DNA from: a virus
DNA: 64,000 nucleotides
IMG/VR virus record: IMGVR_UViG_3300028666_000024
Span: 105,232 to 169,231 of that record
Reading direction: 5' to 3' (one strand)
Shown piece after piece: positions 24,056 through 32,023 of this stretch. The notes beneath the pieces are model-generated. The model searched no databases and was not told the DNA's origin. It saw only the letters and a list, made by a program, of their open reading frames with translations. A program made the position numbers and the translations under genes. The stretch's first letter is position 1; the number at the start of each line of letters is the position of its first letter.

Positions 24056-24910
24056 ATGAATGATTTAAGTTATCGTGAAAAGATGGATGCATTGAATGTT
24101 AAAGTTAAGAATAAAACTTTTGATAAACCAGTGAAGCAGGTAAAGGAAAATTACTGGAGTCCTGACTATACTACTAAGGGTTCGTTTGATGGTATTATCA
24201 GGGTTCTTCCATCTGCATGTTTGGATGAGTGTTGGTTTCATAAGGATTTTTCCCACAATTTTAATGTAGGAAGTAAGTTTTATAGTGAACTTTGTCCTAC
24301 AACTATTGGTAAGGAATGTCCGGTTTGTAATAAGAATAGTGTAGATTGGAAGGGTTTGAAGAAGGAAGATATTTCTAAGAAGGATATTCTTCGTTCACGC
24401 AAGTGGAGATTTACTTCAAATATTCTTGTTGTAAAAGACCCTATTCATCCTGAGAACAACGGCAAGGTTTTTCTCTATGAATATCCTTTTGAAATTAAGA
24501 AGAAGTTTGATTTGAAGATTGAACCTCCAGAAGATAGTAGTGATGAACAGTCTTTTATTTATGATTTCGACAATGGTTGTAATTTCAAACTGAAGGTTAA
24601 TGTTCAGAAGCTTGAGAGTGGTTATGATTGTCCACGATTCGTAAATTCAACCTTCAGTGATACTAATACTTCAATTGGTGATGCATCTTTTATCGAAAAG
24701 GTTATCAGTCAGTTGCATGATGTGAAAGAACTCAAGGACGAAAAGAGATTCAAGAGTTATGAAGAACTTGAAAAGAATATGAATCTTACTTTTGGAATTG
24801 TAACTCCTGAGAAGATTATTGTTCCGGAAGTTCCAACACAAGAGGAAACATTTGTTATTGAGGAAGTAAAGTTTGAAAGTGCTGATGATGTTTTCAAAGA
24901 CATTAAATAA
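24056..24910 (+). CDS. 32: gp32-like single-stranded DNA-binding protein
   Basis: The 284-residue protein resembles T4 gp32 (301 aa): an OB-fold core with a zinc-binding stretch (WFHKDFSHNF, then ELCPTTIGKECPVC), a DILRSRKWRFTSNILVV segment and an acidic C-terminal tail that would contact other replication proteins. It coats ssDNA and partners with UvsX/UvsY, gp41 and gp43. It has a dedicated promoter, as expected for an abundant protein. Confidence 0.92.
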   Translation: MNDLSYREKMDALNVKVKNKTFDKPVKQVKENYWSPDYTTKGSFDGIIRVLPSACLDECWFHKDFSHNFNVGSKFYSELCPTTIGKECPVCNKNSVDWKGLKKEDISKKDILRSRKWRFTSNILVVKDPIHPENNGKVFLYEYPFEIKKKFDLKIEPPEDSSDEQSFIYDFDNGCNFKLKVNVQKLESGYDCPRFVNSTFSDTNTSIGDASFIEKVISQLHDVKELKDEKRFKSYEELEKNMNLTFGIVTPEKIIVPEVPTQEETFVIEEVKFESADDVFKDIK

Positions 24911-25224
24911 TGATTAATAATGTTGTTATTAATGTTCTTAGAAAGAAAGCTTTAAAAAGTGTTTGTAATTACAAGATAGGAGCTATAGGTTTTAATCGTA
25001 GAGGTGATTATATTTATAGTTCCTTTAATAAACCAAAGTTCGACAGGAAGCATGGTTCGATACACGCAGAAGAAGATATAATGAATAAGGCGCGTTCAAT
25101 CAAAACTATACTGATAGGTCGAGTTAATGCAGAAGGTAAGTTCCTACCGATTCACCCTTGTAAAAGATGTAAGCAAGCGGCGGATAAAAGAGGAATAAAT
25201 ATAATAACTGTTTTAGATGTCTAA
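24910..25224 (+). CDS. Small cytidine-deaminase-fold protein
   Basis: This short protein (104 aa) has the zinc deaminase signature HAEEDI followed by HPCKRCKQAA (H-A-E ... P-C-x-x-C). It is shorter than most dCMP deaminases. It could deaminate a pyrimidine nucleotide, fitting the nucleotide-metabolism genes nearby, or a nucleic acid base. It overlaps the gp32 stop by one base. Confidence 0.75.
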   Translation: MINNVVINVLRKKALKSVCNYKIGAIGFNRRGDYIYSSFNKPKFDRKHGSIHAEEDIMNKARSIKTILIGRVNAEGKFLPIHPCKRCKQAADKRGINIITVLDV

Positions 25225-25248
25225 CTAACACTAACAAGGAGTTGTACT

Positions 25249-25410
25249 ATGGCAGTAAAGGTTTGTATTGCAAAGGGTTTCAAGAAGTTGTCAAAGACAG
25301 AGCGTGATGAGAAGATTCGTGACATGTACGCTACTGGTAAGTTCTCCCACCGTACTCTTGGACTCAAGGTCGGCCTTAGTAAGTCCCATATTGGTCGAAT
25401 CCTTGGTTAA
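25249..25410 (+). CDS. Small helix-turn-helix protein (53 aa)
   Basis: ATG at 25249 with AAGGAG upstream. The C-terminal half (KIRDMYATGKFSHRTLGLKV, then GLSKSHIGRILG) looks like a resolvase- or Trp-repressor-type HTH. It is lysine-rich and uses more GC-rich codons than its neighbours. Two strong hairpins follow directly. It may be a small DNA-binding regulator. Confidence 0.65.
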   Translation: MAVKVCIAKGFKKLSKTERDEKIRDMYATGKFSHRTLGLKVGLSKSHIGRILG

Positions 25411-25419
25411 ATGAAGTGA

Positions 25420-25490
25420 CTCTTTAACCATCGGTTAAGGAGTTATCAAGGCTTTGTTAGGTTGTGCCAGTCCTACCGAAACAACCTAAC
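25420..25490 (+). other. Two strong adjacent hairpins after the HTH gene
   Basis: Hairpin 1 (25420-25442) pairs CTCTTTAACC with GGTTAAGGAG around a 3-nt loop. Hairpin 2 (25456-25490) pairs GTTAGGTTGT with ACAACCTAAC around a 15-nt loop. No T-run follows, so a simple terminator is unlikely. It may be a small RNA, a processing site or a protein-binding RNA. Confidence 0.5.
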
Positions 25491-25511
25491 ACTTATTATG
25501 GTTTATAAATC

Positions 25512-25767
25512 ATGAATATATCAACTGCTGATACTCCAAACAGATTAAGAGTCTGAATGGAAGTGTATAAGAAAAGGTATTGGATATTATAATAAATGGT
25601 ATCCTGTCGATGGAAGTAATACTCTTCTCTATGAACAAAGAATGCATGTGAAAAATATTCCTAATCCTCCAAAAGGAAAGTATTCTTGTAATCATAATAG
25701 AGTTGATGGATATGCTGATTATAAAATTGGAAGGTTTTATATTTCTCCTTATGATTTGGTAATATAA
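25512..25767 (+). pseudogene. Unknown gene split by a frame change
   Basis: ATG at 25512 opens a 14-codon frame ending at TGA 25554. The +1 frame then runs open to 25767 with good coding character (SEWKCIRKGIGYYNKWYPVD) but no start codon. Its TAA overlaps the primase ATG (TAATG), as true genes do here. Either a frameshift mutation, a sequence error or +1 frameshifting at GTC-TGA joins the halves. The product would be about 85 aa and is not recognised. Confidence 0.5.
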
Positions 25768-26747
25768 TGTTTCTACTCACAGATGCTTTCCTCATTGATG
25801 AACAAATCCGGCAGATTCTTAGAACTCATATTAAAGGTGGTTTCAAAGAGACTTCTGAATATTTTAATTTTCGATGTCATATCTGTGGTGATGATCAATA
25901 TAACAAGACAGTTCGTAAAGCATATATTTTAAAAGAGGGTGATCGCAGGACTTATTATTGTCATCATGCAACTTGTGGATATTCAAAGTCTGTAACAACT
26001 TGGATGAAAGAGTATTTTCAATATGCTTTCAATGATTATATAGCATCTCTTATCAGAAACGATTCATCAGAATATGATATTTCACCAATTGTTGAAGAAG
26101 AGGTTTATGATGAAAAGAAAGATACAAAATTCTTCATTCCAATTTTAAAAGGTTTTGGAAATAATTTTGAAATTGCAAAACAACTATGTTATGATAGAAA
26201 GATTCCTTTTGAAGTTTGGAAAAAGTGGGGAGTTGCGACAGGTGGAACTTTTAAAAATAGATTGATAATTCCATATTTCAACGGATCAGAGATTTATAAT
26301 TGGCAGGCACGTAATCTGAATGATTGGGAACCGAGATATATTTCCCGTAAGGGTGATCATAATAACATTTATAATTTTTATAATGTAGATAAAACAAAAC
26401 CTGTTGTTATATTTGAGGGAGTGATTGATAGTTTGTTTGTTGAAAATTCTATTGCTATTTCTGGTGCAGGGAAGATTAAAACAAAATTACTTAGAGAAAT
26501 TCCTTATAAATACTTTTTGATGGATAGTGATGCAGCAGGCCGGAAGAAATCCTTACAACTCTTAAATGATGGAAAATATGTATTCTCTTGGAAAAACTTT
26601 GCTGAGGATTTTAAAATAGATTTGACAAAAGAAAAAATAGATATGAATGATGTTATTTTACTTTTAAATCGTTCTGAAGGTTTTAAATTTTCTGAACTTG
26701 AAAAGTATTTTACAGATTCAATATTTAGAAAGATTGAGTTCTTATGA
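25767..26747 (+). CDS. 61: gp61-like DNA primase
   Basis: The 326-residue primase (T4 gp61 is 342) has an N-terminal zinc domain (CHICGDD at about 37, CHHATCG at about 66) and a TOPRIM core: VVIFEGVIDS at about 213 and FLMDSDAAG at about 250. It makes the RNA primers for lagging-strand synthesis and functions on gp41. Confidence 0.93.
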   Translation: MFLLTDAFLIDEQIRQILRTHIKGGFKETSEYFNFRCHICGDDQYNKTVRKAYILKEGDRRTYYCHHATCGYSKSVTTWMKEYFQYAFNDYIASLIRNDSSEYDISPIVEEEVYDEKKDTKFFIPILKGFGNNFEIAKQLCYDRKIPFEVWKKWGVATGGTFKNRLIIPYFNGSEIYNWQARNLNDWEPRYISRKGDHNNIYNFYNVDKTKPVVIFEGVIDSLFVENSIAISGAGKIKTKLLREIPYKYFLMDSDAAGRKKSLQLLNDGKYVFSWKNFAEDFKIDLTKEKIDMNDVILLLNRSEGFKFSELEKYFTDSIFRKIEFL

Positions 26748-26890
26748 AAACATACGGTAGAAGAAGACAACATCCCGGCAATACTCCTGATAATCATCCA
26801 ACCAAAGGATATGTAAATTGGTGGGAGATTGAATATAGTAAAGTTAAGTCAAAGAAAACAGAGAGACAAACCTTTAAACAAGATAAATAA
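26744..26890 (+). CDS. Small basic protein (48 aa)
   Basis: ATG at 26744 overlaps the primase stop (ATGA) and the frame ends right before the RuvC-like gene. It reads MKTYGRRRQHPGNTPDNHPT and later VNWWEIEY. Function is unknown. Confidence 0.55.
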   Translation: MKTYGRRRQHPGNTPDNHPTKGYVNWWEIEYSKVKSKKTERQTFKQDK

Positions 26891-27562
26891 ATGAAAATTA
26901 TAGGTGTAGATTATTCAATAAATTCTCCAGCAGCTTTCAAATTTCAACTTTCAAAAGATTTAAAAGATATTGAAAATTTTGATTTCATAGGATTTTCAAC
27001 TACTAAAAGACTTGCAAAGAGTTGTGCCAATATATTATATTATGATTTGGAGGACTTTCAGAATCAATTCGAAAGGATATTCTGGTTCCGAGATCATATA
27101 TATCGGTGGATGAATATTTCAAAGGATGATGCTGAAGGAACCTATATCGGGATAGAAGGTTATGCAATGGGAGCTAAAGGTAGGGTTTTTGACATCGCAG
27201 AGGCCACATTTAGTCTCAAAGAGAAGATATACCTTACCGGAGTACCTTTGAGAATTTATGCTCCTACAGCGGTTAAGAAACATGCTACAGGGAACGGCAG
27301 GGCGAAGAAGGGAGATATGTCAGATTGTTTTGACAAGACTTCTTATTCAAACATCTTTCCCGGATTTTCAAAAGGTTCGCCGAGAGAAGATATCATTGAT
27401 GCTTTTTTTGTGGCACAACTTTTGATAATGGAATTGAGACTTAAAAAGGGAGTTTTAAAATTTGAAAATTTAACTTTGAAACAGAAAGAAATTTTCAAGA
27501 ATAAAAAAGTTGACCTTATTAAAGAAGATTTTATTATAAATAATTTAGAGGAGAAGGTATGA
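26891..27562 (+). CDS. RuvC-like Holliday junction resolvase
   Basis: The RNase H-fold pattern of RuvC-type resolvases is visible: GVDYSINSP (first Asp), YIGIEGYAMG (Glu), VKKHATGNGRAKK (Lys-rich), and PREDIIDAFFVA (last Asp). T4 uses the unrelated endonuclease VII (gp49) for this step; I see no gp49 in the window. It would resolve branches before packaging. It overlaps the next gene by 4 nt. Confidence 0.82.
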   Translation: MKIIGVDYSINSPAAFKFQLSKDLKDIENFDFIGFSTTKRLAKSCANILYYDLEDFQNQFERIFWFRDHIYRWMNISKDDAEGTYIGIEGYAMGAKGRVFDIAEATFSLKEKIYLTGVPLRIYAPTAVKKHATGNGRAKKGDMSDCFDKTSYSNIFPGFSKGSPREDIIDAFFVAQLLIMELRLKKGVLKFENLTLKQKEIFKNKKVDLIKEDFIINNLEEKV

Positions 27563-28371
27563 ATTTCAAAGATTATTATTGCAAAGAGATTATGAATGAA
27601 TCAAGTTATTCCAGACTCATGAATATGATTGTTGGTCTTATTCCTAAAGTCAGAGAGTTTGGTATTATTACGTGGGAAAATCCACATAGTAAAAAACTTT
27701 CAACGGAAGAAAATAATTCTAGAAATGAAGAATTAAAAGAAATACTTCAGGGTTTGAATTATGGATATGTTCAAATTATTGGGAAGTATGGTAATATTGA
27801 AAATCCTTTCTTTGTACCTAACATTATCAGAGAAGATATTTTTAAGCTTGGTTTGGAAGGGGAGCAGGATTCCGTCATTCATGGTAAAATCATAAAAGAG
27901 TTTGATGTGTCTTATGAAATGATTTATATGGATGGTCGTGAATCTTTGTTTAGGAGAATTTTAAGAACTATCAAAGGTGGTAAAGTTGTTTGGAATCAGA
28001 GTAAAGATGAAAGATTTATGAGTAAGTTAGGTGATAAGGTTTCTGATAATTATTATTCTGAATACAAAGGAAAGAGGTTTATCATTCCCTTTTATGATGA
28101 TAAAGCTGAGAATGCATTTTTTACTCGGTTGAAGAAAGATAATGGACAACTTACAGGTGTTGGAATAAAAGAATCCTTTAGAATTTATTTCAAAGAGGAT
28201 TTTAAAGAAGAGTTTGTAAGCAATATTGAAGAAATTTTTGAAGAGAATGATATTATGAAACAAAGGGGGAAGATTCATCAGTGGGATGCTAGAGGACAAA
28301 TTTACTATTATCTCCTTAAAGAATCTATTGAACCCGGAAAAATCAACATAAGGAAGAAGGAGATATTATAA
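27559..28371 (+). CDS. Unknown protein, DUF3293-like N-terminal part
   Basis: The stretch GIITWENPHSKKLSTEENN, then ELKEILQGLNYGY, then GKYGNIENPFFVPNI resembles the DUF3293 pattern (I-T-x-x-N-P ... E-N ... L-x-G). The protein is longer than that family (270 aa). Function is unknown. It overlaps both neighbours. Confidence 0.55.
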   Translation: MNFKDYYCKEIMNESSYSRLMNMIVGLIPKVREFGIITWENPHSKKLSTEENNSRNEELKEILQGLNYGYVQIIGKYGNIENPFFVPNIIREDIFKLGLEGEQDSVIHGKIIKEFDVSYEMIYMDGRESLFRRILRTIKGGKVVWNQSKDERFMSKLGDKVSDNYYSEYKGKRFIIPFYDDKAENAFFTRLKKDNGQLTGVGIKESFRIYFKEDFKEEFVSNIEEIFEENDIMKQRGKIHQWDARGQIYYYLLKESIEPGKINIRKKEIL

Positions 28372-28976
28372 TGGGACTCAAGTATTCAGCATATTGGATT
28401 GCACCGTCTGGACAGATTATACCTGTTACCGGCAATGACATTAGACACATTCATCAGATAATCAACAATCCTGATAAGTTTGGTTTGACGCTTGATTATA
28501 TCAAAAAGGTATATCGGGCACATAAGGAAAAACTTTATAGTGAGGGAAATGCTAGAGAAGAAATTATGGCTCACCTGATTAAAGATGGTTGGACTAGAGT
28601 TCGTTACGTCCCTCATTATGATTTCTTTACCATTCAAACCAATAAACTTGATCATGACTCAAAGGAAGGTATTTGGGATTGGGCTGTTGGTGTCACCAGA
28701 AAATTTGACAAAGCTTCAAAATATGCAGGTGTAAAAATTATGAACCTTTTTGGAGATTTAATTTATAATGGTGATGTAGCCGGGATAATCTCATATAATG
28801 CCTTCCAAGAAGATGTTAAATTTACCTTTAAAGATAGATTCTGTTTCATTGAGGACTATTATCCTTCTTTTTCAGATTTTATTCGGTCAGAGGAAGTTTC
28901 TAAGAAAAACACTCTGAAGTTGGATGAATCAAAAAAGTATAAGATTGAACTAGATGATGAAGTTCCTGTAGAATAA
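28371..28976 (+). CDS. Unknown phage protein (201 aa)
   Basis: It starts MGLKYSAYWIAPSGQIIPV, then a DIRHIHQIINNPDKFGL segment and DGWTRVRYVPHYDFFTIQT. This layout looks like a conserved phage protein, but I cannot name a function. It is the last gene of the primase operon, followed by a terminator. Confidence 0.6.
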   Translation: MGLKYSAYWIAPSGQIIPVTGNDIRHIHQIINNPDKFGLTLDYIKKVYRAHKEKLYSEGNAREEIMAHLIKDGWTRVRYVPHYDFFTIQTNKLDHDSKEGIWDWAVGVTRKFDKASKYAGVKIMNLFGDLIYNGDVAGIISYNAFQEDVKFTFKDRFCFIEDYYPSFSDFIRSEEVSKKNTLKLDESKKYKIELDDEVPVE

Positions 28977-28994
28977 ACCAGACATCATACCCGG

Positions 28995-29026
28995 AAAGGC
29001 TGCTGAAAAGTGGCCTTTTTTATTTT
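28995..29026 (+). terminator. Rho-independent terminator
   Basis: AAAGGC pairs with GCCTTT across a 12-nt loop, followed by TTTATTTT. It closes the primase-resolvase operon, 20 bp before the next promoter. Confidence 0.75.
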
Positions 29027-29046
29027 AACCAAACCATTAAAAATAC

Positions 29047-29075
29047 TTGATTTCTCCAAAAAAAGATGGTATTAT
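29047..29075 (+). promoter_or_regulatory. Sigma70-like promoter, TGGTATTAT type
   Basis: TTGATT, 17 bp, TATTAT with an extended TG. It starts the RNase H operon just after a terminator. Confidence 0.88.
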
Positions 29076-29103
29076 TAAGGTAGAAATTCAGCAAAGGAAA
29101 TAT

Positions 29104-29280
29104 ATGAGTGACGATGTGAATGAAGGATTTGATAAAACTAACGGTAGAAGGATATCAAGTTATACTTATCATGAAAAGACAAATTCAATATTTGCTCTAT
29201 GTGTAGATGGTACACTTTGGAACTATAATATTGAAAATGAATTGTGGAATAAAGTCCCGGAAATTCCTAAAAATGAATAG
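29104..29280 (+). CDS. Small unknown protein (58 aa)
   Basis: ATG at 29104 follows AAAGGA; the upstream in-frame TTG lies in the promoter itself and is excluded. It contains SSYTYHEKTNSIFALCVDGTLW, like a single blade of a beta-propeller. It overlaps the RNase H start. Confidence 0.6.
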   Translation: MSDDVNEGFDKTNGRRISSYTYHEKTNSIFALCVDGTLWNYNIENELWNKVPEIPKNE

Positions 29281-30136
29281 AAAAGTTTTAATAATTGATT
29301 GTGGAAATTTGATGTATCGAACTCTTCATGGTTGTATACATCAATGCCCCGAAGACCAAGAGAATTTCTACTTGTGGAGACATGCCTTCATAACATCTCT
29401 GTTTGAAAATATTAGAAGATTCAAACCAGATCATGTTGTTGTCGCTCAAGATTCAAAGATAAATTGGAGATATAACATTTATCCTGAATACAAAGCCAAT
29501 CGTAAACTCAGGAGAGCGAAGTCAGATATAAACTTTGAAAACTTCTTTCCTATTTCAAATAAGTTTTTTAAAGATATTAAAAATATCTTTTCAAATATTG
29601 TTTTTTTAAAAGTTGATGATTGTGAAGCAGATGATATTATTGCAACTCTTTGTTATAAATCAACAGGTGAAGAGATTACAATTCTTTCTTCTGATACAGA
29701 TTTACTTCAACTTCAGATAGGGTTTCCAAAAATCAAACAATATGATCCTATGAAGAATGAGTATATTCAAAGTATTAATCCAAAAAAAGATTTATTTATC
29801 AAGATTATTGCCGGAGATCGTGGAGATTTTATTTATGGTATCAAACCTCGTTGTGGAATTAAAACGGCAGAAAAAATAATTGAAAAAAATTTGCTTGAAG
29901 AAGAACTTAAAAATGAAGAAGTTAGAAAGATTTATGAACGTAATGTAAAACTTATAGATTTGAAAAATATTCCAAAAGAAATTTCAGAAAATGTTTGGAA
30001 TATCTATTCAAGTTATCAGAAGCCTCAATTAAATTTAACAACTAAGGTCTTGGATTTCTGGTATCAAAATAAACTTGTTGATTTGATGGAGAGATGGGGA
30101 GAAGATTACAAACCATTTATAAAAGAATTAACATAA
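29273..30136 (+). CDS. rnh: T4 RNase H-like 5'-3' exonuclease (FEN family)
   Basis: The 287-residue protein shows the flap endonuclease acidic blocks: IIDCGNLMYR, PEYKANRK, CEADDIIATL, SSDTDLLQL and IIAGDRGDF. T4 RNase H (305 aa) removes lagging-strand RNA primers. The start at 29273 overlaps the previous stop (ATGAATAG). Confidence 0.92.
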   Translation: MNRKVLIIDCGNLMYRTLHGCIHQCPEDQENFYLWRHAFITSLFENIRRFKPDHVVVAQDSKINWRYNIYPEYKANRKLRRAKSDINFENFFPISNKFFKDIKNIFSNIVFLKVDDCEADDIIATLCYKSTGEEITILSSDTDLLQLQIGFPKIKQYDPMKNEYIQSINPKKDLFIKIIAGDRGDFIYGIKPRCGIKTAEKIIEKNLLEEELKNEEVRKIYERNVKLIDLKNIPKEISENVWNIYSSYQKPQLNLTTKVLDFWYQNKLVDLMERWGEDYKPFIKELT

Positions 30137-30765
30137 TGATACAACTAAACTTTGATGGTATTTGTTCCAGACAACCAACATATTATTATAAATTGAACGA
30201 TATAGATGCTAATGTTATATTCTCATACACAGGACAAGATTTAAGATTCAAAGATTGTTTTGTTTATATGGGGGGATTCTACGATTTGTTCTATTTTAAT
30301 TCAGTTGTTATAAATTCTCTCCCGGACGCAGATAAAGAAGAATTTTTAAAGTTTATAAATGATTTGAAAGTTCTCAGAGATAATAAACCCAATGTTAATG
30401 ATTATTTAAAACAAGCAGAGAAAATCAAACCTTTACCTGTTAATGTTGATACAATTGTTTCTGCAAACTCATTTATGGAAGATTATCAACCTCTTGACTA
30501 TACTTTTAAAGAGGTTAGTAAGAGAGAACAGACCGAGCAATATATCAATAACGAAGGTTTCAAAGAATTTATAAAGTTTAAAATTATTTTCAATGTTATT
30601 AATAAAATATTTGATATCAATGATAAAATTGTTAGATTTCAAATTAAAAATATACAGAAAACTATAGATAAAAAAATAAAAAATAAAATTGAATATTCTC
30701 ATAAAAGTCTTATGTTAAGAAATAAAATATGTGATTTATTTATAACCTCTAAAGGAGAAAAGTAA
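30136..30765 (+). CDS. Unknown protein (209 aa)
   Basis: It starts by TAATG coupling to RNase H. The first 130 residues look globular; the C-terminal part is helical and basic. No motif is recognised. Confidence 0.6.
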   Translation: MIQLNFDGICSRQPTYYYKLNDIDANVIFSYTGQDLRFKDCFVYMGGFYDLFYFNSVVINSLPDADKEEFLKFINDLKVLRDNKPNVNDYLKQAEKIKPLPVNVDTIVSANSFMEDYQPLDYTFKEVSKREQTEQYINNEGFKEFIKFKIIFNVINKIFDINDKIVRFQIKNIQKTIDKKIKNKIEYSHKSLMLRNKICDLFITSKGEK

Positions 30766-31002
30766 ATGGCAAGACTACTGATTGAAGTGAATTGCGAGAA
30801 AGAAATTTGTGGAGAGTGTAGCTGGAAATTTGGTGGACTAAATGAAGAAGAAGCGGCTGAGTATTTTGGATGCGCCCTTTTCAATGGCGAGGATTTATGT
30901 TATAATGATGATGAAAATCCACTTCGCTGCCATGCCTGTCTCACCTCCGAAGCCGACGCAGAAATATCGAGGAGTGAAGGAGGAGACAGCAAATGTATCT
31001 AA
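30766..31002 (+). CDS. Cysteine-rich small protein (78 aa)
   Basis: The N-terminal CEKEICGECSW, then CALF...C and CHACL, suggest one or two zinc sites. The C-terminal tail is acidic. It starts right after the preceding gene with AAAGGAG upstream. Confidence 0.6.
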   Translation: MARLLIEVNCEKEICGECSWKFGGLNEEEAAEYFGCALFNGEDLCYNDDENPLRCHACLTSEADAEISRSEGGDSKCI

Positions 31003-31124
31003 GTAAGGACCGACAGGAGAAGAAGTATGTGATGGAAAATCTTGGAATCAAAAGCGGTAAAACTCTTCGCCGCTTATTAAAGAAGAGTAAGGCAAAACAA
31101 AAACAAACCAAAGGAGCAGTATAA
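30993..31124 (+). CDS. Small basic protein (43 aa)
   Basis: ATG at 30993 with GAAGGAGGAG upstream; it overlaps the previous gene and couples to the next by TAATG. The sequence is Lys/Arg-rich (LRRLLKKSKAKQKQTKG). Function is unknown. Confidence 0.55.
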   Translation: MYLSKDRQEKKYVMENLGIKSGKTLRRLLKKSKAKQKQTKGAV

Positions 31125-31423
31125 TGGCAAAAGACAGGAAGTTTGTCGGCAGTGGTAAGGTAATTGGTAACTTCGGTCAGATTAAGCTTGGTATCAGGGT
31201 TTCAGATCTTCCGGAACCTAATGAAAGGGGATACATCAATCTTATCGTTGCTGCACGGAAAGAAACCAATGAGTGGGGACAGACTCATTTCGTTTACGTT
31301 GATGATTTTGTTCCGAATGGTGGGAAATCCCCCGTTGCAGCAAATCAACCGAGTGGTGTTGCTGGAGAGGTTGTTGAAGGAGAATTTGCTGAAGGTATTG
31401 TTGAAGAAAACCTTCCCTTCTAA
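31124..31423 (+). CDS. Small protein with SSB-like acidic PF tail
   Basis: The core (GSGKVIGNFGQIKLGIRVSD, then GYINLIVAARK and THFVYVDDF) looks beta-rich, and the C terminus is EGIVEENLPF. That ending resembles the DDDIPF tip of bacterial SSB, which recruits repair proteins. An OB-fold DNA-binding role is inference. gp32 is present separately. Confidence 0.55.
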   Translation: MAKDRKFVGSGKVIGNFGQIKLGIRVSDLPEPNERGYINLIVAARKETNEWGQTHFVYVDDFVPNGGKSPVAANQPSGVAGEVVEGEFAEGIVEENLPF

Positions 31424-31435
31424 AATAGTCTTCTT

Positions 31436-31443
31436 TATAAATA
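31436..31443 (+). promoter_or_regulatory. T4-type late promoter for gp4-like gene
   Basis: TATAAATACTTTC lies 58 bp before the gp4-like gene. The box overlaps the left arm of the terminator at 31439-31485. Confidence 0.75.
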
Positions 31444-31485
31444 CTTTCAGGAACCTTCAAAAATTTCTGAAAGTATTTTTATTCT
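31439..31485 (+). terminator. Strong terminator overlapping a late promoter
   Basis: AAATACTTTCAG pairs perfectly with CTGAAAGTATTT (12 bp) and is followed by a T-run. Transcripts from upstream would stop here; transcripts started at the late promoter would lack the left arm and read through. Confidence 0.8.
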
Positions 31486-31500
31486 TCGAAAGAACTACTA

Positions 31501-31971
31501 ATGGCAGGATGGAAACAGGGTGATTATATTGTTAAGAACCGAGAAAAATATAACGGGGAGAAAAATCCTCGTTATAAATCTAATCTCGAAGAACGTATGA
31601 TGTGGTATCTGGACAATAATCAAAATGTTATAGGTTGGGGTTATGAAAAGAATACAATATATTACAAGAAACCTATTTTTGTGAATTGGAAATTACATCA
31701 TGTAGAAGATCATCGTTATATCATAGATTACTGGTGTGAGGTTAAAAATAAAGATGATGGAAAGGTTACAAAATTCCTCATTGAAGTTAAATCTCATGAA
31801 CATACAAAACCACCAGTAAGACCTAAGAAAATGACACAGAAAGCACAGCGTAGATATATGCATGATTGTATGACATATGCTATCAATCAAAATAAATGGA
31901 TGTTTGCTAAAGAATATGCTAAAACAAAGGGTTGGAATTTTGTAATCATTACAGATAAAGATTTACTTTAA
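31501..31971 (+). CDS. 4: gp4-like head completion protein (TnsA-like nuclease fold)
   Basis: The N terminus (AGWKQGDYIVKNREKYNG, then NPRYKSNLEERMMWYLDNN, then GWGYE) follows the pattern of T4 gp4. The later DYWCEVK and LIEVKSHEH supply the D and E-x-K of a restriction-nuclease-like site. T4 gp4 finishes the packaged head and may trim DNA. It is under a late promoter, as expected. Confidence 0.88.
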   Translation: MAGWKQGDYIVKNREKYNGEKNPRYKSNLEERMMWYLDNNQNVIGWGYEKNTIYYKKPIFVNWKLHHVEDHRYIIDYWCEVKNKDDGKVTKFLIEVKSHEHTKPPVRPKKMTQKAQRRYMHDCMTYAINQNKWMFAKEYAKTKGWNFVIITDKDLL

Positions 31972-32023
31972 AATTACTTTAAAATTATTTTAAAACTAAA
32001 TTCGAAAGAGAGATTTTGTTGAA

